From: Spartobacteria bacterium
Lineage (GTDB): Bacteria > Verrucomicrobiota > Verrucomicrobiia > Chthoniobacterales > Chthoniobacteraceae
DNA: 64,000 nucleotides
Direction of reading: 5' to 3'
Assembly (NCBI GenBank): GCA_021324825.1
Contig: JAJPII010000033.1
Span: 62,001 to 126,000 of the forward strand
Part shown: in pieces, positions 54,341 to 63,689 of the stretch
How positions within the stretch are numbered: the stretch's first letter is position 1
How the letters are laid out: every line of letters starts with the position of its first letter
Position numbers and translations under genes: made by a program
Notes under the pieces: generated by a model
Told to the model about the DNA's origin: nothing
The model's database searches: none
What the model saw: only the letters and a program-made list of their open reading frames with translations

Positions 54341-56359
54341 ATGGCCGCAAAAACACATTCCATATTCGATCCGGCGATCATAACCCCCGCGATCGGGCAA
54401 TCCTTCGTCAAACTCAACCCGGTGACGCTCGCCAAAAATCCCGTCATGTTCGTGACGGAAGTCGGCGCGGCGATCACGACGGCCATGCTTCTCGTGAAAG
54501 GGCAGGGGCATTTCGGGTTCCTCATCCAGATCGCGCTCTGGCTCTGGTTCACCGTTCTCTTCGCGAACTTCGCGGAGGCAATGGCGGAGGGCCGCGGCAA
54601 GGCCCAGGCGGATTCGCTTCGCAAGGCCAGGACGCAGACCTTCGCGAACCGCATCAAGGGAACCGGCACGGAGAGTGTCGCCGCGGAACAGCTGCGCAAG
54701 GGGGATGTCGTCATTGTCAAGGCGGGCGAGTTCATTCCCGGCGACGGCGAGATCGTCGAGGGCGCCGCGACCGTCGATGAATCCGCCATAACGGGCGAGT
54801 CCGCTCCCGTGGTGCGGGAATCGGGAGGCGACCGGAGCGCGGTGACTGGCGGCACGCGGGTCTTGTCGGACATCATCAAGATCAAGATCACGTCCAACCC
54901 CGGCGAGACGTTTCTCGACCGGATGATCGGCCTGGTCGAGGGCGCGAAACGCCAGAAGACGCCGAACGAGATCGCGCTGACGATCCTGCTTTCCGCGCTC
55001 ACCGTCATCTTCCTCGTCGTCCTCATGGCGCTCAAGGCCTACGGGTATTACTCCACCGTCGACTTCACCGTTCCCGTCCTGGTCGCGCTGCTCGTCTGCC
55101 TTATACCGACCACCATCGGCGGATTGCTGAGCGCCATCGGCATCGCGGGCATAGACCGCCTCGTGCAAAAGAACGTGCTCGCCATGAGCGGGCGCGCCGT
55201 GGAAGCCGCGGGCGACGTGGACGTGCTGCTGCTGGACAAAACCGGCACCATCACCCTCGGCAACCGCCAGGCGACGGAATTCATGCCCGCGCCGGGAGTG
55301 ACGGAGGGCGAACTGGCGGAAGCCGCGCAACTCTCCTCGCTGGCCGACGAGACGCCGGAAGGCCGCAGCATCGTCGTCCTCGCAAAGGAGAAATACGGCC
55401 TTCGCGGCCGCGAGATTCACGAAATGCCGGACGCCGCTTTCGTCCCGTTCACGGCGCAGACGCGCATGAGCGGGCTGGACGTCGGCGGCGCCAGCTACCG
55501 CAAAGGCGCGGCGGGCGCGGTGCGGGACTGGGTCGGGGGCCGGCTTCCGAAGGAGGTCGAGAAACACGTCGAGGCGATCGCCGGCAACGGCGGCACGCCG
55601 CTCGTGGTCGCGACAAAGGAGAAGGCGCTCGGCACGATCTACCTGAAGGACATCGTGAAGGGCGGCCTCTCGGAGCGGTTCGAGCGATTCCGCGCGATGG
55701 GCATCCGGACGGTGATGATAACCGGCGACAACGCCCTGACCGCCGCGGCCATCGCGAAGGAAGCGGGCGTGGACAGCTTCCTCGCGCAGGCCAAGCCGGA
55801 GGAGAAGCTGGCCCTCATCCGCAAGGAACAGGAAGGCGGACACCTCGTCGCGATGACCGGCGACGGCACGAACGACGCGCCCGCGCTTGCGCAAGCGGAC
55901 GTGGGCGTTGCAATGAACACCGGCACGCAGGCGGCCAAGGAAGCCGGCAATATGGTCGATCTCGATTCCAACCCGACGAAGCTGCTGGAGATCGTCGAGA
56001 TCGGCAAACAACTCCTCATCACCCGCGGCGCGCTCACCACCTTCAGCATAGCGAACGACGTGGCGAAGTACTTCGCAATCATCCCGGCGATGCTTCTCGG
56101 CACGTTCCCCGCCATCGCGCCGCTGAACGTCATGCACTTGAAATCGCCGGACAGCGCGATCCTCAGCGCGGTCATATTCAACGCGCTGATCATCATCGCG
56201 CTCATACCGCTCGCATTGCGCGGGGTGCGCTTCAGGCCGCTGGGCGCCGCGAGGATTCTCCAGCGCAACGTCCTTATCTACGGCGTCGGAGGGGTTATCG
56301 TCCCCTTCATAGGGATCAAACTAATCGACATGCTAATTACGATGATCGGTCTCATATGA
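54341..56359 (+). CDS. kdpB: Potassium-transporting P-type ATPase subunit KdpB
   Basis: 672 residues. P-type ATPase with phosphorylation motif [12 protein letters not shown], actuator TGES (ITGESAP), nucleotide-binding KGAAGAV and hinge [20 protein letters not shown]. It hydrolyses ATP to drive K+ uptake through KdpA. Stop overlaps the kdpC start by four bases. Confidence 0.97.
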   Translation: MAAKTHSIFDPAIITPAIGQSFVKLNPVTLAKNPVMFVTEVGAAITTAMLLVKGQGHFGFLIQIALWLWFTVLFANFAEAMAEGRGKAQADSLRKARTQTFANRIKGTGTESVAAEQLRKGDVVIVKAGEFIPGDGEIVEGAATVDESAITGESAPVVRESGGDRSAVTGGTRVLSDIIKIKITSNPGETFLDRMIGLVEGAKRQKTPNEIALTILLSALTVIFLVVLMALKAYGYYSTVDFTVPVLVALLVCLIPTTIGGLLSAIGIAGIDRLVQKNVLAMSGRAVEAAGDVDVLLLDKTGTITLGNRQATEFMPAPGVTEGELAEAAQLSSLADETPEGRSIVVLAKEKYGLRGREIHEMPDAAFVPFTAQTRMSGLDVGGASYRKGAAGAVRDWVGGRLPKEVEKHVEAIAGNGGTPLVVATKEKALGTIYLKDIVKGGLSERFERFRAMGIRTVMITGDNALTAAAIAKEAGVDSFLAQAKPEEKLALIRKEQEGGHLVAMTGDGTNDAPALAQADVGVAMNTGTQAAKEAGNMVDLDSNPTKLLEIVEIGKQLLITRGALTTFSIANDVAKYFAIIPAMLLGTFPAIAPLNVMHLKSPDSAILSAVIFNALIIIALIPLALRGVRFRPLGAARILQRNVLIYGVGGVIVPFIGIKLIDMLITMIGLI

Positions 56360-56946
56360 AAAACATACTGTTGGAAATCAAAACATCCGTCCTGGCGCTC
56401 ATCCTCCTCACGCTGGTCGTGAGCGGAGCCTATCCGCTGGTGGTCTGGGCCTTGGGCGAGGCCATGTTCCCGCACAAGGCGAACGGCAGCTTGATCGTGG
56501 CGAAAGACGGCAAGGCGCTCGGTTCCGAGTTGCTCGCGCAGAGCTTCACCTCGCCGAAGTACTTTCATCCGCGGCCCTCGGCGGCGGGAACCGGCTACGA
56601 CGCGACCAGTTCGGGAGGCACAAACCTCGGGCCCACTTCGCAAAAGCTCATGGATTCCGTAAAGGCCGCCGTCGCGCAGTATCGCGCGGAAAACGGCCTC
56701 CAGGCCGGCACGCTCGTTCCCGCCGACGCGGTGACCTCGTCGGCCAGCGGATTGGATCCCCACATCAGCGTCAAGAACGCCCTCTTGCAAACGGCCCGCG
56801 TCGCCAAGGCGCGCAACCTGTCCGCGGAGAAAGTCGCCGCGTTAGTCGAAAAATACACCGACCGCCGCCAGCTTGGCATTTTCGGCGAGGACGGAGTAAA
56901 TGTGTTGAAGCTGAACCTAGCGATGGATGGAATCATCGACCAATAG
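56356..56946 (+). CDS. kdpC: Potassium-transporting ATPase subunit KdpC
   Basis: 196 residues with one N-terminal helix ([20 protein letters not shown]) and KdpC landmarks [17 protein letters not shown] and ASGLDPHIS, ending [10 protein letters not shown]. It is the periplasmic chaperone-like subunit of the pump. Overlaps kdpB by four bases and the kdpD start by 20 bases. Confidence 0.96.
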   Translation: MKNILLEIKTSVLALILLTLVVSGAYPLVVWALGEAMFPHKANGSLIVAKDGKALGSELLAQSFTSPKYFHPRPSAAGTGYDATSSGGTNLGPTSQKLMDSVKAAVAQYRAENGLQAGTLVPADAVTSSASGLDPHISVKNALLQTARVAKARNLSAEKVAALVEKYTDRRQLGIFGEDGVNVLKLNLAMDGIIDQ

Positions 56947-58057
56947 CACGCGATTGAGCGCGGATGAGTTTCTTTCCATCATCCGCAAGCAGCAGCTCGG
57001 GAAGCTGAAAATCTACATTGGCGCGTGCGCCGGCGTCGGCAAGACCTACCAGATGCTGCTGGAGGGCAACCGCTTGAAAAGCCGCGGCCTGGACGTGGTC
57101 ATCGGCTACGTCGAACCCCACGAGCGGCCCGAGACGACCGCGCAGATTCGCGATCTGGAGATCGTCCCTCCGCGCGTCATCCAGTATCACGGCATCTCGC
57201 TCAAGGAGATGGACGTGGAGGCCGTCATCGCCAGGAAGCCGACAGTGGCCCTCGTCGACGAACTCGCGCACACCAACTCGCCCGGCAGCCGCAACACGAA
57301 GCGCTACGAGGACGTGGACGACCTGCTGCGCGCCGGCGTCAACGTCATAAGCACCGTCAACATCCAGCACATCGAGTCGCTCTACAATATCGTCGAGGAG
57401 GCGACCTCCGTCCGCGTGAAGGAACGCGTGCCAGACGAAGTCCTCGCGAAAGCCGACCACGTCGTCAACGTCGATCTCCCGGCGGAAGACCTTCTCGAAA
57501 GACTCGAGGCGGGGAAGATCTATCCGAAGGACCGCATCGAACGCGCGCTCGGGAATTTCTTCACCGAGAAAAACCTCACGCGCCTGCGCGAAATGGCCTT
57601 GAGCGAAACCGCGAACTTCCTCGACCGGCAGCAACGCAAGACCGCCCCGAACGAGGCGCATCCCGGCGGGGTGGGGCAGGTGATGGTGGCGATCAGCAGC
57701 CGCGGCCCGGACCCCGGCGCCCTGCTAAGAAAAACCGCGCGGCTCGCCAGCCAGCTTAACGCGCAATGGTACGCAGTCTACGTGCGAACCCCGGCGGAAT
57801 CCGCCACGCAGATCGCCGCCGACGCGCAACGCCGCGTCACCGACACCCTGGAAACCGCGCAAAAGATGGGCGGCCTCGTCATCGTCCTGAAAAACGAGAG
57901 CGTGGAAGGCGCGCTGGTTTCCTTCGCGCGCGAGTACGGCATCACGCACCTCATCGTCGGGCGGCCTGGCGCGAGGAGGTTCAGGAACCCGTTCAGGAAA
58001 CTCCTTCACGACGCGCTCATCGGAAAGCTCACGGGGGTGGACATTCTCGTGGTATAG
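56927..58057 (+). CDS. kdpD: Short KdpD: N-terminal sensor plus Usp domain, no kinase
   Basis: 376 residues, versus about 890 for E. coli KdpD. The N-terminal KdpD domain is intact: Walker A GACAGVGKTYQ (32-42), GYVEPHERPET, Walker B ALVDELAHTNSPGSRNTKRY and VISTVNIQHIESLYN. A Usp domain follows (about 250-376) with HLIVGRPGARRFRNPFRKLL. The four membrane helices and the histidine kinase are absent; the gene ends cleanly and no kinase fragment follows. Short KdpD forms are known from cyanobacteria. It overlaps kdpC. ATG 56927 was chosen; TTG 56947 is an alternative. No KdpE gene is adjacent, so signalling must pass to another kinase pair. Confidence 0.9.
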   Translation: MESSTNSTRLSADEFLSIIRKQQLGKLKIYIGACAGVGKTYQMLLEGNRLKSRGLDVVIGYVEPHERPETTAQIRDLEIVPPRVIQYHGISLKEMDVEAVIARKPTVALVDELAHTNSPGSRNTKRYEDVDDLLRAGVNVISTVNIQHIESLYNIVEEATSVRVKERVPDEVLAKADHVVNVDLPAEDLLERLEAGKIYPKDRIERALGNFFTEKNLTRLREMALSETANFLDRQQRKTAPNEAHPGGVGQVMVAISSRGPDPGALLRKTARLASQLNAQWYAVYVRTPAESATQIAADAQRRVTDTLETAQKMGGLVIVLKNESVEGALVSFAREYGITHLIVGRPGARRFRNPFRKLLHDALIGKLTGVDILVV

Positions 58058-58073
58058 GCTATAAGCTGCCGGT

Positions 58074-58238
58074 GTGGGCGCACAAGAAGCACTGGTCAGA
58101 CTCTCCGAACTCAAAGTCATCCTGGATCGCATAGCCGAGACGGATACGACGCTGTACGAAGCGCTCGCGCACGATGTCGATGAAGCGCTCGCCAAGGTGG
58201 ACGAGTGCATCGAGGAACTCTCCCCGGACGATGAGTAG
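58074..58238 (+). CDS. 54-residue acidic ORF downstream of short kdpD
   Basis: GTG 58074 to TAG 58238 encodes 54 residues, strongly acidic and helical with heptad-like Leu/Ile spacing (LVRLSELKVILDRIAE, DEALAKVDECIEELSPDDE). It begins 16 bases after the kdpD stop. No Shine-Dalgarno is obvious and no family is recognised. Helical amphipathic character and position suggest a small partner protein, but a chance ORF in GC-rich DNA is possible. Confidence 0.4.
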   Translation: MGAQEALVRLSELKVILDRIAETDTTLYEALAHDVDEALAKVDECIEELSPDDE

Positions 58239-58296
58239 CGCGCCGTTTGCGGGATGACGGCCGGGAGCTTGAAGATCGTCTTCTCGGAGCAAGACG

Positions 58297-59850
58297 CTAG
58301 TCCCGCATCAGCTTGTATTCCAGGCTGTCCACCAGCGCCAGCCAGCTCGCTTCGATGATGTTGTTCGACACGCCCACCGTGCCCCAGCTTTCCTTGCCGT
58401 CCGTCGATTCGATGAGGACGCGCGTGCCCGCCGCGGTGCCTTTCTGGCTCGCGATGATGCGCACCTTGTAATCCTGCAGCTCGATCTCGTCGATGCGCGG
58501 ATAGAACGGCCGCAACGCCTTTCGCAAGGCCCTGTCCAGCGCGTTCACCGGGCCGTCGCCCTCCGCGACGGTGTATTCGTTGACGCCGCCGACGCCCAGT
58601 TTCACGGTCGCCTCGCAAGTCTGGAACGAGCCGGAGCCGGAGCGCCGGTACGTGCAGTGGTATTCGATGAGGTCGAAGGACGGCTTGTGCCGGCCGAGGA
58701 TTTTCTGGATGAGGAGATGGAAGGACGCTTCCGCCGCTTCGAATTCGTAGCCTTCGCTTTCCATCCGCTTCACCGTTTGCAGGATTTCGGCGATCGCGGG
58801 CGATCCCTTTTCAAGGGCGAAGCCCAATTCGCGCGCCTTCAATAGGACGTTGCTCTGCCCCGAGAGTTCCGAGACGAGGATGTGCTGGTCGTTCCCGACC
58901 GCGCCCGGTTCCATGTGCTCGTAGGAGCGGGCGAGCTTTTGCACGGCGTTGACGTGGATGCCGCCCTTGTGCGCGAAGGCGGACGCGCCGACAAAGGGGG
59001 CGCGCGTTTCGTGCGCGACGTTCGCGAGTTCATCGACGAAGAGCGAGAGTTCCCGCAGCTTGGAAAGGTCCGGCACGACCTGGACGCCCATCTTCGCCTG
59101 GAGATTCGGGATGAGGGTCGTCAGGTTGCAATTCCCGACCCGCTCGCCGTAGCCGTTGACGGTCCCCTGGACCTGGACCGCCCCTTCCTTGACGGCGGCA
59201 AGCGCGTTGGCGACTCCCACCCCGCAGTCGTTGTGCGTATGGATGCCGACGGCGCCGCCCACGCGCGCGATCGCATCCCGCGTGATGCGGGCCACTTCAT
59301 CGGGCATCGAGCCGCCGTTGGTGTCGCACAGCACCACGACGTCCGCGCCGCCGTCCCTGGCCGCCGCTATCGTCCGCAGCGCGTATTCGGGGTCGTCCTT
59401 GTAACCGTCGAAGAAATGTTCCGCGTCGTAGAAGACTTCGCGCCCGTTCTCCTTGAAGTAGCGGACGGTGTCGCCGATCATCGCCAGGTTTTCCTCCGCC
59501 GTGACGTTGAGGACTTCGGTTACGTGGAGCAGCCAGCTCTTTCCCACCAACGTCACGACCGGCGTCCCCGCTTCGAGCAGGATGCGGACTTGCGGGTCGT
59601 CCTCGACGCGCAGGTATCCGCGGCGGGTGCTGCCAAAAGCGGCGATCTTCGCATGCGACCAGGAGCGGCGCCGGGCCTCCTGGAAGAACGCGACGTCCTT
59701 GGGATTCGACCCCGGCCAGCCCCCTTCGATGTAGTGCATGCCAAAAGCGTCCAACCTCTCGGCGACGCGGATTTTATCCAGGACGCTGAACGAGATGCCT
59801 TCGCCCTGCGTGCCATCGCGGAGGGTCGTGTCGTAAAGAGCCAGGGTCAT
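58297..59850 (-). CDS. cimA: (R)-Citramalate synthase
   Basis: 517 residues. HMGL-like TIM barrel beginning YDTTLRDGTQGEGISFSVLD, with GGWPGSNPKD, CDTNGG, and metal ligands in GIHTHNDCGVGVANALAAVK. The C-terminal LeuA-type regulatory domain (VGGVNEYTVAEGDGPVNALD; LESTDGKESWGTVGVS region) is present. Barrel details (EGGWPGSNPKD rather than the LeuA form) favour citramalate synthase over isopropylmalate synthase. It condenses pyruvate with acetyl-CoA, opening a threonine-independent route to isoleucine. Single gene, 70 bases from the oxidoreductase on the same strand. Confidence 0.93.
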   Translation of the reverse strand: MTLALYDTTLRDGTQGEGISFSVLDKIRVAERLDAFGMHYIEGGWPGSNPKDVAFFQEARRRSWSHAKIAAFGSTRRGYLRVEDDPQVRILLEAGTPVVTLVGKSWLLHVTEVLNVTAEENLAMIGDTVRYFKENGREVFYDAEHFFDGYKDDPEYALRTIAAARDGGADVVVLCDTNGGSMPDEVARITRDAIARVGGAVGIHTHNDCGVGVANALAAVKEGAVQVQGTVNGYGERVGNCNLTTLIPNLQAKMGVQVVPDLSKLRELSLFVDELANVAHETRAPFVGASAFAHKGGIHVNAVQKLARSYEHMEPGAVGNDQHILVSELSGQSNVLLKARELGFALEKGSPAIAEILQTVKRMESEGYEFEAAEASFHLLIQKILGRHKPSFDLIEYHCTYRRSGSGSFQTCEATVKLGVGGVNEYTVAEGDGPVNALDRALRKALRPFYPRIDEIELQDYKVRIIASQKGTAAGTRVLIESTDGKESWGTVGVSNNIIEASWLALVDSLEYKLMRD

Positions 59851-59888
59851 AAAGCGGGAGAGATTCAGTAAATCAATCCCGCCCCCCG

Positions 59889-59925
59889 CGCAAGCGGGCT
59901 TATTTTAACGCAAGCGGGGCTTATT
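59889..59925 (+). repeat. Short tandem repeat, 2 units
   Basis: CGCAAGCGGGCTTATT (59889-59904) and CGCAAGCGGGGCTTATT (59909-59925), four bases apart, the second with one extra G. The second unit covers the stop codon of the oxidoreductase gene. Probably a local duplication. Confidence 0.7.
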
Positions 59926-61090
59926 CCCGAAACAGCTTCCGCGCGCTGGCGGCGGCGGAGGCTTCCTGGTTGCAAAGCAGCACGCCGCGCAGTTCGTCCC
60001 CGCGGAAATAACGGGCCGAGAATTTCTTCTTCGCGCGCTCCCCGTGCAGTTCCACGCGGGAGGGAGGCGCGCTGAAATCGCCGATGAACTCGAATTTCAG
60101 GTCGAAGAGTTCGCTTGCGTTGTAAGGGATGTTCTCGAATTTCTGGCGCTTCCTGCCCGTGATGTTCCCGCCCACCAGCCGCCCTTGCACCAGGGCGTTC
60201 TCCCAATGCTCCGTCCGGCGCACCCCGCCGAATATGCGGTCGGGATAAAGCGCGATGTCCCCGGCGGCATAGACGCCCTTCTCATCGGTCTCCAGGTATT
60301 CGTTGACGGGCGTGCCGTTCGGGCCGCTGAGAGGAGTATTTGCCACGAGATCGAGATTCGGCTCGGCGCCCACCGCCACCAGCGCCATGCCGGCGGAAAA
60401 GCGGTTTCCGCTCTTCGTCTGGATGTTTTTCAAGACGGTCTTGCCTTCGAAGCCGTTGAGGGTTTCCTGCATCATCATATCGACGCCGCGTTTCGTGAAA
60501 TAGTCCGTGAGCCAGGTCGCGGTTTCTTCATCGAGGGTCTTCTGCCAAAGGCGGGCGTATCTGCTCATCAGCCGCACGTTCAGCCTTAGCTGGCGCAGCA
60601 GGGAAGCCGTTTCCGCCGCGATGAACCCGCCCCCGATGACGACGACATTCTTTTCCCCGCCGCTTATTTCCCGCAAGGCCGTCACGTCGCGGAGCGTCCG
60701 CACGCAGACGACATTCCCCAGCGAGGCGCCCGCCACGCCGGGTCGCTTCGCGCGGCTGCCCATCGCCAGGCAAGCCTTCCGAAACTCGACGGCCTGCCCC
60801 GTGGCCAGCACCGCCACGCGCTTTTCGAGATTCAGTTCGATGACCGCGGTTTCCAGCCGCAGATCGATCTTGTGCGCCGCGTACCACTCCGGCTTTACGT
60901 GGAGGAGATTTTCCGGCGGCGTGACCGCTTTCGTCAGGAAAGAACGGAACAGATGGGGCCGGTTGTAGGGAGCGAATGATTCGCTGCCGACTAGCATGAT
61001 CGACCCGCGCCGGTCGCGCTTCCGGATGGCTTCACAAACGCTGGCTCCGGCTATGCCCGCTCCGACGATGAGATAGTCTCTATGGATCAT
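59921..61090 (-). CDS. FAD-dependent pyridine nucleotide-disulphide-type oxidoreductase
   Basis: 389 residues. FAD-binding motif DYLIVGAGIAGASVCEAI at the N-terminus, NAD(P)H site VVVIGGGFIAAETASLL near 150, and the second FAD contact GVYAAGDIALYPD. It has the two-dinucleotide-fold layout of ferredoxin/rubredoxin reductases, NirB N-terminal parts and AIF. No CxxxxC redox disulphide is seen, so it is not a thioredoxin-reductase type. An electron-transfer role to a small iron-sulphur protein or nitrite reductase is plausible; no such partner gene is next to it. Upstream it is divergent from the ABC ATPase gene. Confidence 0.82.
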   Translation of the reverse strand: MIHRDYLIVGAGIAGASVCEAIRKRDRRGSIMLVGSESFAPYNRPHLFRSFLTKAVTPPENLLHVKPEWYAAHKIDLRLETAVIELNLEKRVAVLATGQAVEFRKACLAMGSRAKRPGVAGASLGNVVCVRTLRDVTALREISGGEKNVVVIGGGFIAAETASLLRQLRLNVRLMSRYARLWQKTLDEETATWLTDYFTKRGVDMMMQETLNGFEGKTVLKNIQTKSGNRFSAGMALVAVGAEPNLDLVANTPLSGPNGTPVNEYLETDEKGVYAAGDIALYPDRIFGGVRRTEHWENALVQGRLVGGNITGRKRQKFENIPYNASELFDLKFEFIGDFSAPPSRVELHGERAKKKFSARYFRGDELRGVLLCNQEASAAASARKLFRE

Positions 61091-61179
61091 TACAACACGA
61101 ACCCCAAATACTGCAAATCCACTCGGCTTCTGCGAGGAAAATATCGACTTTGCCGCGCGGAGTGCGAAGAAAAGACGCG

Positions 61180-62220
61180 ATGAGCATCCCCGTCCGGCTC
61201 CAGGGCGTCGCCAAGCGCTTCGAGAGCGCCGTCGCTCTCGACCATGTCGATCTGCGGATCGAGCCCGGGGAGATGTTCTTTCTCCTCGGCCCGAGCGGCT
61301 GCGGCAAGACGACGCTCCTCCGCTGCATAGCGGGCTTTGTGACGCCTGACGAAGGGCGGATATTCCTTGGGGACGCGGACGTAACGCGCCAGCCGGCGCA
61401 TCTTCGCAACACCGCGATGGTTTTTCAAAGCTACGCCCTCTGGCCGCACCGGACGGTGGCCGGCAACGTGGCGTTCGGCCTGGAAGAACGGAAAACGCCC
61501 CGCGCGGAAATAAAGCGCCGCGTGGAGGAAGCGCTGGCGGCGGTCAGGATGAGCGACCTCGCCGAAAGAAGAATAACGCAACTTTCCGGAGGCCAGCAGC
61601 AACGCGTCGCCCTGGCGCGGGCTTTGGTTGTCCGCCCGCGCTGCCTGCTGCTTGATGAGCCGCTCTCGAACCTGGACGCAAAGCTCCGGGTCGAATTGCG
61701 CTCGGAAATCCGGCGCGTATGCCGCGAATCCCAGCTTACCTCCATCTACGTCACTCATGATCAGAAAGAGGCGCTCTCCATCGCGGACCGGATCGCCGTC
61801 CTCGACAAAGGCCGCATCCGCCAGGTCGGGACGCCGGAGGAAATCCACCGCCGGTCCGCGACCAAATTCGTCGCCGGCTTCATGGGGGAGACGAACTTCA
61901 TCCCCGGCGTCATAACGGCGAATGCAACCGTCGCGACATCCCTGGGCGAAATCGAGGCCGCAAACCCCGGCCCGTCCGGCGACCGCGTCACCCTTTCCAT
62001 CCGGCCTGAAAGCTGGAGACTTCGGGCCGAACCCGAGAGCCGCAACTGCATAAAAGGCAGGATCGACCAATCCGTCTACCTGGGCGAGATGGCTGAACAT
62101 ACGTTCCTGGTTGAAGGGCGGGAACTGAAAATCTACGAAATGAATCCCCGGTTCCTTTCAACTGGCCGCGAGGCGTACGCCTGTGTATCGCCGGAAGACG
62201 TGATGATCTTACGCGAATGA
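61180..62220 (+). CDS. ABC transporter ATP-binding protein (Fe3+/spermidine-type)
   Basis: 346 residues from ATG 61180. Walker A GPSGCGKTT (about 37-45), Q-loop FQSYALWPH, signature LSGGQQQRVALARAL, Walker B CLLLDEPLSNLDAKLR, H-loop YVTHDQKEA. The C-terminal TOBE domain (SIRPESWRLRAEPE, YLGEMAEHTFLVEG) marks the CUT1/MOI class as in PotA and FbpC. Overlaps the binding-protein gene by four bases. No permease gene is in the pair, so the full transporter is not encoded here. Confidence 0.9.
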   Translation: MSIPVRLQGVAKRFESAVALDHVDLRIEPGEMFFLLGPSGCGKTTLLRCIAGFVTPDEGRIFLGDADVTRQPAHLRNTAMVFQSYALWPHRTVAGNVAFGLEERKTPRAEIKRRVEEALAAVRMSDLAERRITQLSGGQQQRVALARALVVRPRCLLLDEPLSNLDAKLRVELRSEIRRVCRESQLTSIYVTHDQKEALSIADRIAVLDKGRIRQVGTPEEIHRRSATKFVAGFMGETNFIPGVITANATVATSLGEIEAANPGPSGDRVTLSIRPESWRLRAEPESRNCIKGRIDQSVYLGEMAEHTFLVEGRELKIYEMNPRFLSTGREAYACVSPEDVMILRE

Positions 62221-63689
62221 AGCATAATCTCGCGCTAGTCATTGCTTTCCTGATTGTTCTGTCGGCTCCAATCCTGCTCAGACCAAAGCGCGATTTCCTC
62301 GCCAAGGCGGACGAGACCCTCGTCATCCTGACCCCGAATAACGAAGCCATTCGTTACGAATTCACCCGGGCTTTCCGCGGGCATTATCTTAAGAAAACCG
62401 GGCGCACCGTTAAGATCGACTGGCGCACCCCGGGCGGCACGAGCGAGATATCCCGTTACATCGCCTCCGAATACTTCGCCGCGCTCCAATACTATTGGAC
62501 GAAGAAGCTTGGCCGTCCCTGGAACGAAGAAGCGGCCCGGCGCGCCTTCCCGGAGTCCAACGTCGGCTGCGGCGTCGATCTTCTTTTCGGCGGGGGGAGT
62601 TACGACTTCGCGCTCCAGGCCGCCGCCGGGCGTCTCGTGGATTGCGGCATCGCCCGGACGCATCCCGAGATCCCGCAAAACGTGGGCGGCGAGCCTTACC
62701 GGGATCCGCAAGGGAGATGGATCGGCGCGTGCCTCGGCGCCTTTGGCATCTGTTACAATACGGACTCGCTCGCGCGCCTCGGCGTCCGCCCGCCCGCGCA
62801 GTGGAGCGACCTCGCCGCTCCCCTCTACTTTGACGCCATAGCCCTGAGCGACCCGACGCAGAGCGGTTCCGCCGCGAAGGCGTTCGAGATGTTGATCCAG
62901 CAGCAAATGCTCCGCCGCTCCGCCGTTCGCGAAGGCTGGGCGGACGCCATGCGCCTCCTTCAGGAAATCGCCGGCAACGCCCGCTATTTCACCGATTCCG
63001 CCACGCGGACGCCGTGGGATGTCGAGTCGGGTGACGCCGCCGCGGGCATGTGCATCGACTTTTACGGGCGCTTCCAGAGCGAGGCTGTCCGCGGGCCCGA
63101 CGGCTCGTCCCGCATGCGATACATCACGCCCGCCGGCGGTTCGTCCGTGGGCGTCGACCCCATCGGCATGTTCCGGGGCGCGCCCAATCCCAACCTGGCG
63201 CGCGAATTCATCGAGTTCGTTCTTTCCGAGGAGGGCCAGAAACTCTGGGATTGGAAAGTCGGCGCGCCCGGCGGCCCGGTGCGGTACGCCTTGCGCCGCC
63301 TGCCGATCCGGCCGGAGTTATACGACGCCCCGGCGTCCTTCCGATCCGACCCGGAAGTGAATCCCTACAAATTGGCCGGCGCGTTCGTCTACCACCCGAA
63401 GTGGACGGACACGCGCTGCGTCAGCTTCGTCATCCGTTGCATGTGCATCGAGCCGCACGAGGAGTTGAGCCGCGCGTGGCGCGCGCTGGTCGGCGCCGGA
63501 TTTCCGCCCGAGGCAAGCGCCGCATTTTACGAAGTCTCGAAGGTCGATTACGAAAAAACCGCCGGCCAGATTCGCGACGCGCTTCGTGCTCCGGATAAAA
63601 TCGTCCAGGTGCGGCTCGCCGCTTCGTTGGGCGGCGCCTTTCGCGCGCAGTATCTCCGCGCCATTGCACTGGCGCGGCTTGGCAGATGA
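62217..63689 (+). CDS. Extracellular solute-binding protein, Fe3+/spermidine-type
   Basis: 490 residues, large for the family. N-terminal signal ([18 protein letters not shown]) without a lipobox Cys. Binding-protein landmarks are [40 protein letters not shown] and [20 protein letters not shown], as in bacterial extracellular solute-binding proteins near FbpA. The segment [20 protein letters not shown] looks like an insertion. Ligand not identified. It overlaps the ATPase gene by four bases and mutY by four bases. Confidence 0.82.
   Translation: MKHNLALVIAFLIVLSAPILLRPKRDFLAKADETLVILTPNNEAIRYEFTRAFRGHYLKKTGRTVKIDWRTPGGTSEISRYIASEYFAALQYYWTKKLGRPWNEEAARRAFPESNVGCGVDLLFGGGSYDFALQAAAGRLVDCGIARTHPEIPQNVGGEPYRDPQGRWIGACLGAFGICYNTDSLARLGVRPPAQWSDLAAPLYFDAIALSDPTQSGSAAKAFEMLIQQQMLRRSAVREGWADAMRLLQEIAGNARYFTDSATRTPWDVESGDAAAGMCIDFYGRFQSEAVRGPDGSSRMRYITPAGGSSVGVDPIGMFRGAPNPNLAREFIEFVLSEEGQKLWDWKVGAPGGPVRYALRRLPIRPELYDAPASFRSDPEVNPYKLAGAFVYHPKWTDTRCVSFVIRCMCIEPHEELSRAWRALVGAGFPPEASAAFYEVSKVDYEKTAGQIRDALRAPDKIVQVRLAASLGGAFRAQYLRAIALARLGR

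Noticed and set aside
52502-56137. Very long open frame on the minus strand opposite kdpA-kdpB
   Set aside because: Composition is Arg/Gly/His/Asp-rich without motifs; it is the usual antisense artefact of GC-rich codon bias, while kdpA and kdpB are certain. Similar antisense frames over glnD, the RND pumps and the exopolysaccharide genes were left out for the same reason.
59886-59907. CCCGC-GCAA-GCGGG hairpin followed by CTTATTTT on the plus strand
   Set aside because: It would terminate plus-strand transcription where no plus-strand gene ends; probably a by-product of the short tandem duplication.
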